In this document: piece by piece, positions 8,112 to 15,010 of the stretch
Numbering within the stretch: the stretch's first letter is position 1
Layout: every line of letters begins with the position of its first letter
Program-made: the position numbers and the translations under genes
The notes under the pieces: model-generated
The model's input: the letters and a program-made list of their open reading frames with translations, nothing else
The model's database searches: none
Told to the model about the DNA's origin: nothing
From: a virus
Strand: one strand, 5' to 3'
IMG/VR virus record: IMGVR_UViG_3300025159_000219
Span: 1 to 33,593 of that record
Length of the DNA stretch: 33,593 nucleotides

Positions 8112-8226
8112 TTTTTATAGATACCCTTTGTTCCTCTGCCATTAATTTAGGACTGCTTTTATGTAATGCCTTAATTATTTGACTGAGTTTCCTATGATCT
8201 GATTTCTTTTTATCACGATTGCTCAT
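8050..8226 (-). CDS. Small basic protein, 58 aa
   Basis: Highly basic (KKKSDHRKL, RGRRKY) with helical character; it could bind nucleic acid. The ATG lies 14 bases inside the 3' end of the MazZ-like gene. The site (AAGAAG) is modest. Its 3' part overlaps the small lipoprotein in another frame. No family recognised. Confidence 0.5.
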   Translation of the reverse strand: MSNRDKKKSDHRKLSQIIKALHKSSPKLMAEEQRVSIKNAKKTILQVDWRGRRKYIYS

Positions 8227-8620
8227 TTACTTCTTTGAATGCCTCCAATAATTGTGATGCCTTCCCTTTTGTTGGCCTATCATCAATCAAATTACCATTC
8301 GCAATAGCATCTAATACAATCCCGCATCCTGCTCTAATATGTGCTAAGTGATGAATCCCACTATCAGATGCCAAATCTTCCCCATCAAGATAAGCAAGCC
8401 AATGCCTCATTATAGCAGCTAGATAGATAGATAATTGTATCTGTCCTTCTCTCCAATTATAAGGGCCATATCCAGTAGTGCCATCCGCTCTTTTGGTCAG
8501 ATATGCTCCAAATTTCATAGCCATAGCTTCTTGAATGATGGCTACAGGGGGAATTAAATTAACAGGTACTTTTTTAACCCCCAATAAATCTTTTGGGTTT
8601 GTTTTATCTGGATTAAACAT
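8213..8620 (-). CDS. mazZ: MazZ-like dGTP/dATP diphosphohydrolase, 135 aa
   Basis: The sequence follows the N-terminal dATP/dGTP diphosphohydrolase family closely: PKDLLGVKK (residues 9-17), a helix with PPVAIIQEAMAMKFGA, YGPYNWRE (51-58), RHWLAYLDGED (72-82), DSGIHHLAHI (86-95) and NLIDDRP (110-116). In 2-aminoadenine (Z-DNA) phages, MazZ removes pyrophosphate from dGTP (and dATP), giving dGMP as substrate for PurZ. Relatives also occur in phages without PurZ. The start at 8620 is preferred because GGGGGGACATT precedes it and the N-terminus then matches the family. 36 further in-frame bases upstream are possible. It is next to deoxyribosyltransferase-like and MazG-like genes. No purZ is present in this window. 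Confidence 0.85.
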   Translation of the reverse strand: MFNPDKTNPKDLLGVKKVPVNLIPPVAIIQEAMAMKFGAYLTKRADGTTGYGPYNWREGQIQLSIYLAAIMRHWLAYLDGEDLASDSGIHHLAHIRAGCGIVLDAIANGNLIDDRPTKGKASQLLEAFKEVNEQS

Positions 8621-8897
8621 AATGTCCCCCCGGCTCTCTGGAAGGTTCCTTTTCATCTAATGCCCCAGGGAAAAATTTATCTATCTTCTCAAACAGTTTA
8701 TCTATATTTAACATAAATTTTTGTTCATAAATTATTGGGTCTTTCTGTAGCCCACCGGACTTTTGAAGTATATTAATCAGTGTATCTAAGGCAGACAATT
8801 CTTCAAAATCAAGAACAAAAACTGTAGGAGCCTGATCTGATTTGTGAAACACGAAAGCATATTTTTGATCTTGTAAAATCAATTCTAATTGTCTCAT
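8613..8897 (-). CDS. Hypothetical protein, 94 aa
   Basis: Start moved to the ATG at 8897, where AAGGTGGGG sits just upstream; a GTG at 8909 is the other option. The N-terminal ~40 residues look beta-rich (RQLELILQDQKYAFVFH), followed by helices. It overlaps the MazZ-like gene by 8 bases. Location inside the nucleotide-pool cluster does not show its function. Confidence 0.55.
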   Translation of the reverse strand: MRQLELILQDQKYAFVFHKSDQAPTVFVLDFEELSALDTLINILQKSGGLQKDPIIYEQKFMLNIDKLFEKIDKFFPGALDEKEPSREPGGHYV

Positions 8898-8914
8898 TTC
8901 ATTCCCCACCTTAT

Positions 8915-9328
8915 CTATTTATAATCTTTTGCATCTTTTAATTCTTGTGTAGTAAATTTTTGCTCTAACTTTTTGTAACAACTTTCCCAATCAGGGAGTA
9001 TTTCATCCACTAAATGATGAAAGATATGTTGTGGATCACCAACAATCCATACTAATTTAAGATGAAATTGTCCTAGAGCCAATCCTAATTCTACTGCTTT
9101 GCCTGTACTTATTCCTTCTGCATCCATTATAAATAAATCGCAAGATAATACTTCGGCTCTATCTTTATCAGCTAATTTTCTGCCCCATTCACATGCTGTC
9201 AAAAAATCAGGCTTGACAGTTTCATCAATCCAAGAAGAAACTATAGTATGTCCCATAGACCATAATTTATCTCTGATAGGACGCATCTTTAATCTATTAG
9301 TAAAACTAGCTGAAAGATATACTTTCAT
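8915..9328 (-). CDS. Nucleoside 2-deoxyribosyltransferase-like protein, 137 aa
   Basis: Begins MKVYLSASFTNRLKMRPIRDKL, the typical first strand and helix of the nucleoside 2-deoxyribosyltransferase-like Rossmann fold. CDLFIMD (residues 63-69) and STGKAVELGLALGQ (75-87) correspond to the active-site regions, with Glu80 in the place of the nucleophile. Family members exchange bases between deoxyribonucleosides or cleave the N-glycosidic bond of nucleotides. The direct substrate cannot be told from sequence. ATGA overlap with the MazG-like gene upstream and 17-base spacing to the next gene suggest one nucleotide-metabolism unit with MazZ. Confidence 0.8.
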   Translation of the reverse strand: MKVYLSASFTNRLKMRPIRDKLWSMGHTIVSSWIDETVKPDFLTACEWGRKLADKDRAEVLSCDLFIMDAEGISTGKAVELGLALGQFHLKLVWIVGDPQHIFHHLVDEILPDWESCYKKLEQKFTTQELKDAKDYK

Positions 9329-9672
9329 TTCGCATACCTTTCTTCTAATTTCTTTAAATTATTTTTGGCAACATCATCCAAACGTAAATTAAACCTCTCA
9401 GCAAGTTGAGCAATATACCACAATACATCACCTAATTCGCCCTCTATCTTCTTCCTATCTTCTTCTGTTACTGTTCTTCTATCTCTAACTATCTTTTTTA
9501 TAATTTCCAATACCTCTCCAGTTTCTCCTGACAAACCCAAAGCTGGATATAAAAATGTATATACTGGAAAAAATTGAAAGTCATGACTATGTTCATACTG
9601 TTGTTGTACGATAGCAAAATCAGGATATTGAGCAGTATCTTCTGTCTTATCTTGATAATCATTAAAGTTCAT
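9325..9672 (-). CDS. MazG-like nucleoside triphosphate pyrophosphohydrolase, 115 aa
   Basis: Shows the all-alpha NTP pyrophosphohydrolase signature: GLSGETGEVLEIIKK with E50-x2-E53, and EGELGDVLWYIAQL with E79-x2-D82, which together bind Mg2+. The reaction is hydrolysis of (d)NTP to (d)NMP and pyrophosphate. The length is that of single-domain phage MazG proteins. AAGGAAATC precedes the ATG, which overlaps the stop of a 32-aa gene (TAATG). In this context it probably shapes the dNTP pool or removes a specific nucleotide; a (p)ppGpp role, proposed for some phage MazG, is also possible. Confidence 0.85.
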   Translation of the reverse strand: MNFNDYQDKTEDTAQYPDFAIVQQQYEHSHDFQFFPVYTFLYPALGLSGETGEVLEIIKKIVRDRRTVTEEDRKKIEGELGDVLWYIAQLAERFNLRLDDVAKNNLKKLEERYAK

Positions 9673-9770
9673 TAGAATGATTTCCTTAAACTAAACTTGC
9701 TATTTGCCTCTTTCAATTCCCACCCTTCTTCTAGCCATTCCTTGATTATGATTAAATTATTTTCATTCAT
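9672..9770 (-). CDS. Micro-protein, 32 aa
   Basis: A tiny gene between the lipoprotein stop (directly before this ATG) and the MazG-like ATG (TAATG overlap). AAGGGATGATT supplies a good ribosome-binding site. The peptide is one amphipathic helix with two Trp (KEWLEEGWELKEA). Function unknown, but the perfect fit between neighbours argues that it is translated. Confidence 0.55.
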   Translation of the reverse strand: MNENNLIIIKEWLEEGWELKEANSKFSLRKSF

Positions 9771-9992
9771 TTAATCATCCCTTCTTTTCTTGTCATCTTT
9801 ATCGTCTTTGTCCCCTTTTTCACACTTTACCATAACCGGCAGAACAAATTCTTCTTGGTGTCCATCGGGGTAAATCAAAAGAACGGACTCCGGTGTTATG
9901 ATGATTTCAGTTGCTCCTGGTACTACAATTGTGGTATCAACATCCCCACAACCCATCATAATAAACACAGCTAATAGCAATAATTTTTTCAT
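9771..9992 (-). CDS. Lipoprotein next to endolysin, o-spanin-like candidate, 73 aa
   Basis: MKKLLLLAVFIMMGCGD: a short basic start, a hydrophobic core and lipobox MMGC with Cys15. The mature protein is beta-type for ~40 residues and ends in a highly charged Lys/Asp tail (KGDKDDKDDKKRRDD). It is coupled to the endolysin by an ATGA overlap, the usual place for a lysis gene. An outer-membrane spanin subunit or host-shielding lipoprotein are the two most likely roles. Confidence 0.75.
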   Translation of the reverse strand: MKKLLLLAVFIMMGCGDVDTTIVVPGATEIIITPESVLLIYPDGHQEEFVLPVMVKCEKGDKDDKDDKKRRDD

Positions 9993-10531
9993 TCAAGTAC
10001 CTCTCGTCTCAATTTTTCAAGTCTGTTTAACCATCCTTGTAGAAAAACTTTCTGACTTGGATTTGTTTTGACTATCGCTTTATAAAACTCATATCGTTTT
10101 TGTAAATACGTCATTACTAATGGTTTTTCCCCTCGGTGTTTTATATCATGTTGTACAGCAAATATTGTTTTAGGGCCTATAATTCCATCAGGGAAAACAC
10201 CAACTATAGATTGAAGAAACTTTACTGCCCTGGGAACTCCATGATTAATTGCTGAGTCAAAGTGAACCAACGAGAGTTTATCGGGCAAAAGGTTAGCACC
10301 TGACGGTTCCCAGTAATCTCTAAGATAAATGGTTCTTGCATCTTCTTTCGTGAGAGAGGGAATATCGAGATTTGGGTATTGATTCTTAGATATACCCCAT
10401 TTCGTTTCGCCTCCCTTGTCTTTAGGGTGATTTGCATACCCACCTTCCTCTCCTATTGTGAATGCAAAGCATTTTTCAAAACTCATTATTATTAATACTC
10501 CTATGATTAATATTAATATCTTAATTTTCAC
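9989..10531 (-). CDS. GH108-type endolysin with N-terminal signal or SAR anchor, 180 aa
   Basis: Residues ~24-110 match the glycoside hydrolase 108 (zliS-type) muramidase: the catalytic E-G-G-Y motif at 29-32, followed by HPKDKGGETKWGIS. Residues ~110-180 resemble the C-terminal peptidoglycan-binding half (VFPDGIIGPKTIFAVQ). It hydrolyses the glycan strand of peptidoglycan. The N-terminal MKIKILILIIGVLIIMSF is a strong hydrophobic segment, so the enzyme is exported as a signal-arrest-release or cleaved protein. Start is a GTG at 10531 that overlaps the upstream gene by 11 bases. Confidence 0.88.
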   Translation of the reverse strand: MKIKILILIIGVLIIMSFEKCFAFTIGEEGGYANHPKDKGGETKWGISKNQYPNLDIPSLTKEDARTIYLRDYWEPSGANLLPDKLSLVHFDSAINHGVPRAVKFLQSIVGVFPDGIIGPKTIFAVQHDIKHRGEKPLVMTYLQKRYEFYKAIVKTNPSQKVFLQGWLNRLEKLRREVLE

Positions 10532-10661
10532 CGATCAACTCATCTATTTCTGCCACAATCTTTTCAAAATCATGGTGAGGAACTGTGCCCTCATAATCCA
10601 AGAAATTCTGTATTGTGTCTCGCCATTCTTGTAGTAACTCAGAGTCCATCAATATATCCAT
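10521..10661 (-). CDS. Small acidic protein, 46 aa
   Basis: Acidic, helical peptide (LLQEWRDTIQNFLDYEG, EKIVAEIDELIGEN). Starts one base after the stop of the endonuclease VII-like gene and overlaps the GTG of the endolysin, so translation of the endolysin is probably coupled to it. No recognised family. Confidence 0.55.
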   Translation of the reverse strand: MDILMDSELLQEWRDTIQNFLDYEGTVPHHDFEKIVAEIDELIGEN

Positions 10662-10662
10662 G

Positions 10663-10950
10663 TTATAACCCCAATGCTCTCTCTCTTTTTAGATATTCTA
10701 CCACACTTAAAGCTGTTTCTAAAGTATTTCCTGCCACTCTAAAATTGTTACAGTGATAACAAAGTAACCCTCTTACTCTTTTGTTTTTATGATCGTGGTC
10801 TACGTTCACCCTTCTATGTTCAAACAATATTCCACAGACTGCACAACAATTTTTCTGAGCAGATAACATTTTTTTAAACTGCACTAAATTTATAGCATAC
10901 CTTTTTTTTAATGTCCAGTTTTTTTTCTTGTCTGCATTATTGTATGGCAT
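10663..10950 (-). CDS. Recombination endonuclease VII-like HNH nuclease, 95 aa
   Basis: Zn-binding Cys pairs C36-x2-C39 and C64-x2-C67 surround the beta-beta-alpha-metal core VNVDHDHK (D51, H52, D53, H54) and RVRGLLCYHCN, the signature of the endonuclease VII family. T4 endo VII resolves branched DNA; short versions like this may be resolvases, nicking or homing-type HNH enzymes. GGGGAAC precedes the ATG. Between the Cas4-like nuclease and the endolysin it most likely serves DNA recombination or packaging repair. Confidence 0.85.
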   Translation of the reverse strand: MPYNNADKKKNWTLKKRYAINLVQFKKMLSAQKNCCAVCGILFEHRRVNVDHDHKNKRVRGLLCYHCNNFRVAGNTLETALSVVEYLKRERALGL

Positions 10951-11704
10951 CTTTTTTTGTTCCCCACTCTAATTCTTTTATATTTTCTTCCATTTCAATT
11001 GGGTCGCCAAAACAATATTTATCTCTAAAAGTACAACTCTTACAAAACTTCTTGTACTCGGCTGATCCTGTATCTAGTGGTGGGGGTAATTCTTTTCTAT
11101 TAAAAAGTCTTCTTATTTCATCCCACCAATCATTTACTTCTTTCAATAATTCTTCTGTTACAGCTACTCTAAACACTTTCAAGATGGCAGATTCTTTAGA
11201 GATATATGCTATCACTAATTTATCTACTCTGTACTTCTTATTTTTAATCCAATATGTTATTGCCTGAAATACATGGTGATGATCGGGTTTCTTTGATTTC
11301 AATATCTTGCTCCATATCCCACCATCCGTAACAGTTTTCAATTCGTTTAATTCATTAAGACCATTATCATCCCTTAATATAAAATCAAACTTTGCCCCTA
11401 TATCATCATCATATTTACTTACATATTCTTCTGCTGCAACTAACCTACCACTTACTGTCCTTAAAAGAGTTACTATAGCGTTATGGAAAATTTCTCCAAT
11501 CCAGAAAACACGCTTAGTTCTTGGGTCAATATCATCTTCCTTAGCATTAATCCGGTTTAGTATGGTAGCTCTTTTACAAAATCCAGCATTAGAAGCAGCA
11601 AACTTTACTTTATCTTTTCTTCTGGCTTTTCTTTCTTCATATCTTAAATTAATAGCTTCATCAAGTATCTGTTCTAGGAGACTCCAAAATTTTTGTTTGG
11701 CCAT
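10937..11704 (-). CDS. Cas4/RecB-like PD-(D/E)XK nuclease with Fe-S cysteines, 255 aa
   Basis: RecB-family motifs are visible: H74 (EIFHNAI), D107 (KFDFIL), E121-L-K123 (NELKTV) and Q147-x3-Y151 (FQAITYW). A lone Cys43 (AGFCKRAT) and C221-x2-C224-x6-C231 near the C-terminus make the four ligands of the [4Fe-4S] cluster found in Cas4 and AddB nucleases. Likely a 5'-to-3' ssDNA exonuclease for phage recombination or host DNA degradation. There is no CRISPR array or other cas gene in the window, so a phage recombination role is preferred. GGGATGATTA precedes the ATG. Confidence 0.85.
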   Translation of the reverse strand: MAKQKFWSLLEQILDEAINLRYEERKARRKDKVKFAASNAGFCKRATILNRINAKEDDIDPRTKRVFWIGEIFHNAIVTLLRTVSGRLVAAEEYVSKYDDDIGAKFDFILRDDNGLNELNELKTVTDGGIWSKILKSKKPDHHHVFQAITYWIKNKKYRVDKLVIAYISKESAILKVFRVAVTEELLKEVNDWWDEIRRLFNRKELPPPLDTGSAEYKKFCKSCTFRDKYCFGDPIEMEENIKELEWGTKKDAIQ

Positions 11705-11900
11705 TAATCATCCCATTCCTTCTTTTAGTGTCGGCACATACAACTAAGTGCCTACATTTTCTGTTATTACCTTGTTGACATATTGAGACAGGTGGCTGTA
11801 TCTTTAGAGGCTTACGACAGCATTTCCTCTGTCTGCTCCAGCTATATACCCTACAGCTAGGTAGGTGTCTATTCGACCCCTTTTTAGCAGCACCCGTCAT
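11661..11900 (-). CDS. Small basic Cys-rich protein, 79 aa
   Basis: Strongly basic, with Cys at 16, 27, 28, 41, 49 and 55 in an arrangement that suggests a zinc-stabilised fold (CRVY...RKCCRKPL...ICQQG...KCRHLVVCAD). The last 43 bases overlap the Cas4-like gene in another frame. GGA lies 10 bases before the ATG and the gap to the OB-fold gene is 6 bases. Without homologue support it remains hypothetical; a nucleic-acid-binding helper is possible. Confidence 0.5.
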   Translation of the reverse strand: MTGAAKKGSNRHLPSCRVYSWSRQRKCCRKPLKIQPPVSICQQGNNRKCRHLVVCADTKRRNGMINGQTKILESPRTDT

Positions 11901-11906
11901 CTTTGT

Positions 11907-12428
11907 TTAGTCCGTTGCTTCTGGATTTGGATTTAATACTTCTTCTACCTTAGCAGCATCTTCCTGGTTTACTACCTCTACATTCCCAGTAGAGATATAT
12001 CTGAATAGATGATCTGCCAATGATACAGTTTTGTTCAGAAGAACATCCAGACTTGTAACCTTTTTGGAAGCAGGATGATTATAATACCCTAGAACAAGAT
12101 CGCCAGAGACCTTTAAAGCCTCACGCCTATCAACTGAGCTATAATCAGCACTACTAAATGATTTGGTTGTGGGAGTACCAGCCGGAGCAGCCGGAGCAGG
12201 AGGCGCAGAAGCAATCTTGGTTAAACTATCTATGTTGTTGTACCCTTTTTCATTCTTGTGGGATGCAAATTCTACTGTGTCCTTCTCCACTACCCCTGAA
12301 TCCGTGAGCAGCTTATTGGTAAAGCCTAAAGAATACCAAGCTCCTGAGATTAATAGTGAGTGGGCTGTCCTCGCCCCGTTCGCTGTATTTACCACCTTCT
12401 GATTAATCTTCTCTACTATTCCTTGCAT
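11907..12428 (-). CDS. Putative OB-fold ssDNA-binding protein, 173 aa
   Basis: Residues 1-70 read as short beta strands (GIVEKINQKVVNT, HSLLISGAWYSLGF, KDTVEFASHKNEKGY) typical of an OB fold with aromatic residues. They are followed by an Ala/Pro-rich linker (APPAPAAPAGTP), a helical C-terminal part and an acidic tail. This layout suits a phage single-stranded DNA-binding protein. Start placed at 12428, where AGAGGGAAA precedes the ATG. The promoter at 12543-12572 would start transcription near 12536, so the longest in-frame ATG at 12536 would be essentially leaderless. It is close to the nuclease and polymerase genes. Confidence 0.6.
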   Translation of the reverse strand: MQGIVEKINQKVVNTANGARTAHSLLISGAWYSLGFTNKLLTDSGVVEKDTVEFASHKNEKGYNNIDSLTKIASAPPAPAAPAGTPTTKSFSSADYSSVDRREALKVSGDLVLGYYNHPASKKVTSLDVLLNKTVSLADHLFRYISTGNVEVVNQEDAAKVEEVLNPNPEATD

Positions 12429-12542
12429 TGATTTTCCCTCTCTTTGTGATTTTATTAACCGCATTCCATTAATAAAAACATTCCAATTGTACATATACCC
12501 GTTTGCATGGTATGGAATGTATTCTCTGACCTTCATATATTA

Positions 12543-12572
12543 ATTATATCATATCCAAAAGGCCAAAGTCAA
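12543..12572 (-). promoter_or_regulatory. Sigma70-type promoter with extended -10, for the SSB-endolysin operon
   Basis: On the minus strand TTGACT (12572-12567), an 18-base spacer, and TATAAT (12548-12543) preceded by TGA. It shares the sequence pattern of the promoters at 16955-16984 and 23845-23874. Expected start near 12536, giving a ~108-base leader before the OB-fold gene. Confidence 0.8.
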
Positions 12573-12599
12573 GTTTTTCGATATAATTCTGAAAATATT

Positions 12600-12761
12600 T
12601 TAGTCATCTGCCAGGTCGCATTTAAAATCAGAATCTTCTGTACTCAAAAATCTTTCTATTTGAGATTCCGTCATATAAACAGTATAAACATTTGTATAAT
12701 CATCATATCCCACTGGTACTACAAAGAGACATTTTAATCTCGGCTCTCTATTCTTCATCAT
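12600..12761 (-). CDS. Small acidic protein downstream of DNA polymerase, 53 aa
   Basis: ATGATG at 12761/12758 overlaps the TGA of the polymerase gene; GGAG lies upstream in the polymerase end. The product is small and acidic at its C-terminus (EDSDFKCDLADD) with a beta-rich N-terminal half. It ends 28 bases before the promoter of the next transcription unit. Unknown function. Confidence 0.6.
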   Translation of the reverse strand: MMKNREPRLKCLFVVPVGYDDYTNVYTVYMTESQIERFLSTEDSDFKCDLADD

Positions 12762-14404
12762 ATTTTCTCCATTTCGTACAAGTTTCTCCCTATTTTGTGT
12801 TCAGTATTGTACTTAACTTTCAATTCTACCCCAAAAAACCTATGAAAATGTTCAGCAAAGTTACCATACTCCTTCTTAACTATCTGAATAACCTCATCTT
12901 TTTCTTCTGGATGTATGTCAATAGTGAGATCGTCATGGCAATCTAAACATACATGACTGTGATATCCTTCTAATTTTTCCGATAGCACGATTGTCATAAT
13001 CTTGTTATAATCTGTGCCTATTCCTTGTATCGGAGCATTCAGCCCTTCATTGTAATTATCTGTGTGTCTACCTCTATGGGTATAAGGATGCTCTACATAC
13101 CTTTCATTCATAATTCTTGCTCCAATTATACTAAATAACTCAGATAATTCGGGATATCTAACAACTGTTAGGTCGTGTACAAATTCCTTCGCCTGGGGCC
13201 AAGTAAACCCATACTCTTGTACTAAGGTATACCCCCGGCCCCCAAATATCGTACTAAAATTAGCATTCTTGGCTCTAGTTCTGTCCGGTAAGAATTTAAA
13301 TTTCTTTAGCGTAGCATCATGAATGTCATATCCCGACATAAGATCATCTGCTAACTTGTGCTTCCCTGTTACAATCCATACCAATTCCGCTTGTAGTAAT
13401 GCTTCTAACCTTGACCAATCGTTTGATAATAAATATCCATCAGGAAATTTAGAAATAATGCACTTCTTAAATTCACTCGTTTCTTTCCTCGGCATCACCT
13501 GAATAAAATGCTCAGATAATCTCCCAGTAACAGTAGAGATAAAAGAATAATTAGGATAATAATATCCCTCAGTGAGCCTCGATCTGAACCCTTCATTATA
13601 TGTCCCTATCTGTTTTGTACATGCTCTTAGTATTAATAATAACGCTGCCTCTTTCGATTCTTGATTCTCTGCTAAATCTTTTAACACAAGTTCATTCAGT
13701 TTTATATTCTTCTTTTCGGTCAATGGTACTTTAAAATATTTTTGGAAATATTCCTTAACAGACTTCGATGTATCACTATCCCAATCTAACTTGCTAGAAT
13801 AATTTCTTAATTCTTCAAGTGTCTTGCTTCTCTTAGCTGTCCACATAGCTCCTTGTCTATCTAATTCATCGACATCTATCTTTATTCCTCTCATTTCGAG
13901 TGGGGTTAAATGTTTTACATACCCCATCATCATTTGAAATAGAGTCCACTTCCCAGTTCTTTTTAACGCCGACTCTGTTAAATCTTTTAACTGTTTAGTG
14001 AATATTAAGTCGTGTTTGTTATAAAGTTTCAGCCAATCTTCGTCATTCCAATATTCTTCTCTTTCAAAGTCTATCATCTTCTTGTAATTAGGATATTGAT
14101 ATAGTAACTTTGCCAAATTTTCCAGTTTATAACCATGACTGTCTAAATCTTCTCGAAGAATATGGACAGCTATTTGAGTATCATATAAATTCTCAGGCCA
14201 TTCATCCCATTCAGGAAATTGTTTTAACAAACATTTCAGATCATACTTGATATTATGCCCTATTAAAAAATCATACCCTTTTAAAGTAGGGTATTCCAAG
14301 TCTTGAGATATTCCTTCTTCGTCTAAAAAACCATTGAATAGCACTTTAAACTTTGGCGAGTGGTGGTCTAGCCCTATGGTTTCGCAATCGAGTGTTATTT
14401 CCAT
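12758..14404 (-). CDS. Family A DNA polymerase with 3'-5' exonuclease, 548 aa
   Basis: The exonuclease domain is at residues 1-140: D6-C-E8 (Exo I), N51-x3-D55 (Exo II) and Y128-x3-D132 (Exo III). Polymerase: TVTGRLS at 292-298, motif A D329WSRLE334, motif B R377/K379 to FGG389 (RTRAKNANFSTIFGG), motif C H490-D491-D492. The usual motif C is HDE, so D492 in place of Glu is unusual. 548 residues is shorter than T7 polymerase (~700) and lacks a large thioredoxin-binding insert. It replicates the phage genome with the Prim-Pol/helicase. Start ATG at 14404 with GGA upstream; TTG at 14428 is an in-frame alternative inside the upstream gene. Confidence 0.92.
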   Translation of the reverse strand: MEITLDCETIGLDHHSPKFKVLFNGFLDEEGISQDLEYPTLKGYDFLIGHNIKYDLKCLLKQFPEWDEWPENLYDTQIAVHILREDLDSHGYKLENLAKLLYQYPNYKKMIDFEREEYWNDEDWLKLYNKHDLIFTKQLKDLTESALKRTGKWTLFQMMMGYVKHLTPLEMRGIKIDVDELDRQGAMWTAKRSKTLEELRNYSSKLDWDSDTSKSVKEYFQKYFKVPLTEKKNIKLNELVLKDLAENQESKEAALLLILRACTKQIGTYNEGFRSRLTEGYYYPNYSFISTVTGRLSEHFIQVMPRKETSEFKKCIISKFPDGYLLSNDWSRLEALLQAELVWIVTGKHKLADDLMSGYDIHDATLKKFKFLPDRTRAKNANFSTIFGGRGYTLVQEYGFTWPQAKEFVHDLTVVRYPELSELFSIIGARIMNERYVEHPYTHRGRHTDNYNEGLNAPIQGIGTDYNKIMTIVLSEKLEGYHSHVCLDCHDDLTIDIHPEEKDEVIQIVKKEYGNFAEHFHRFFGVELKVKYNTEHKIGRNLYEMEKI

Positions 14405-14405
14405 A

Positions 14406-14696
14406 CTAATCCGTGTAAGCCTCGACAATTTTCAGTTTATATGTTCTGTAATCTATTTCTTTAAATTCTTTCAACTGTGGCCCCGACCAACAAGTAGCAT
14501 TTTTTACAAAACTATGTCCAAATCTTTGCACTAATTCTTTAATATCTTCTTCCTTTGGTTTATAATTCCCTTCTTGTAATCCTGTTGTGCTATCCCAATA
14601 ATTTTTTACCGTAACGAGATATTCATATACACTATCAGCATACGCTCTTGGCTGTCCTGATCTTATTGTTTCTATTTCTATAATTATTTTACTCAT
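14406..14696 (-). CDS. Hypothetical protein, 96 aa
   Basis: Soluble protein that begins MSKIIIEIET with a beta strand, then SGQPRAYADSVYEYLVTVKNYW and a helix. The ATG overlaps the upstream TGA (ATGA). It is directly upstream of DNA polymerase with a 1-base gap to its ATG, so it may be a replication accessory protein; no motif proves that. Confidence 0.55.
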   Translation of the reverse strand: MSKIIIEIETIRSGQPRAYADSVYEYLVTVKNYWDSTTGLQEGNYKPKEEDIKELVQRFGHSFVKNATCWSGPQLKEFKEIDYRTYKLKIVEAYTD

Positions 14697-15010
14697 TTCC
14701 AATAAAATCTCCCTTTCAGCGTTTCACAGTAAACTGCACCAAGTTCTTTTTCGACTGAAAACCAACAATCTTCATGAGATTCTGTTTTACTATTAGGTAT
14801 TAGAAAACTTCTCCCAATCCAATACCCGTACCTACTATCCAGAAATAATCTATACAGACTTTTCTTGGTTTTGTAATAAAATTTATCTGGCTCTAGTATA
14901 TCCGATGTAAATTCCCAACAATATAATCCTCTTTCCCATACCCCACTATATATCATATTATAACCAATTTTTTTATGTTTATTCGATAAGTGAACTTTTA
15001 TACTATCCAT
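14693..15010 (-). CDS. Hypothetical protein, 105 aa
   Basis: Rich in Tyr, Trp and charged residues, probably beta-rich (GVWERGLYCWEFTSD, YRLFLDSRYGYWIGRSF). Its ATG shares bases with the stop of the upstream gene (TAATG). Family not recognised. Confidence 0.55.
   Translation of the reverse strand: MDSIKVHLSNKHKKIGYNMIYSGVWERGLYCWEFTSDILEPDKFYYKTKKSLYRLFLDSRYGYWIGRSFLIPNSKTESHEDCWFSVEKELGAVYCETLKGRFYWK

Noticed and set aside
8213-8620. Proof of a 2-aminoadenine (Z) genome
   Set aside because: MazZ-like genes also occur without PurZ, and no PurZ or DatZ gene is visible here; kept as a hypothesis only.
10937-11704. Cas4-like gene as part of a CRISPR system
   Set aside because: No CRISPR array, Cas1 or Cas2 in the window. 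Phage Cas4-like nucleases commonly act in recombination.
11776-11805. Rightward TTGACA-N18-TATCTT promoter-like sequence
   Set aside because: Antisense within leftward genes with a poor -10; no rightward gene follows.
12507-12946. Rightward ORFs of 76 and 84 codons opposite the polymerase end
   Set aside because: Low-complexity Phe/Ile/Ser-rich translations, antisense to well-supported genes and promoter; shadows.
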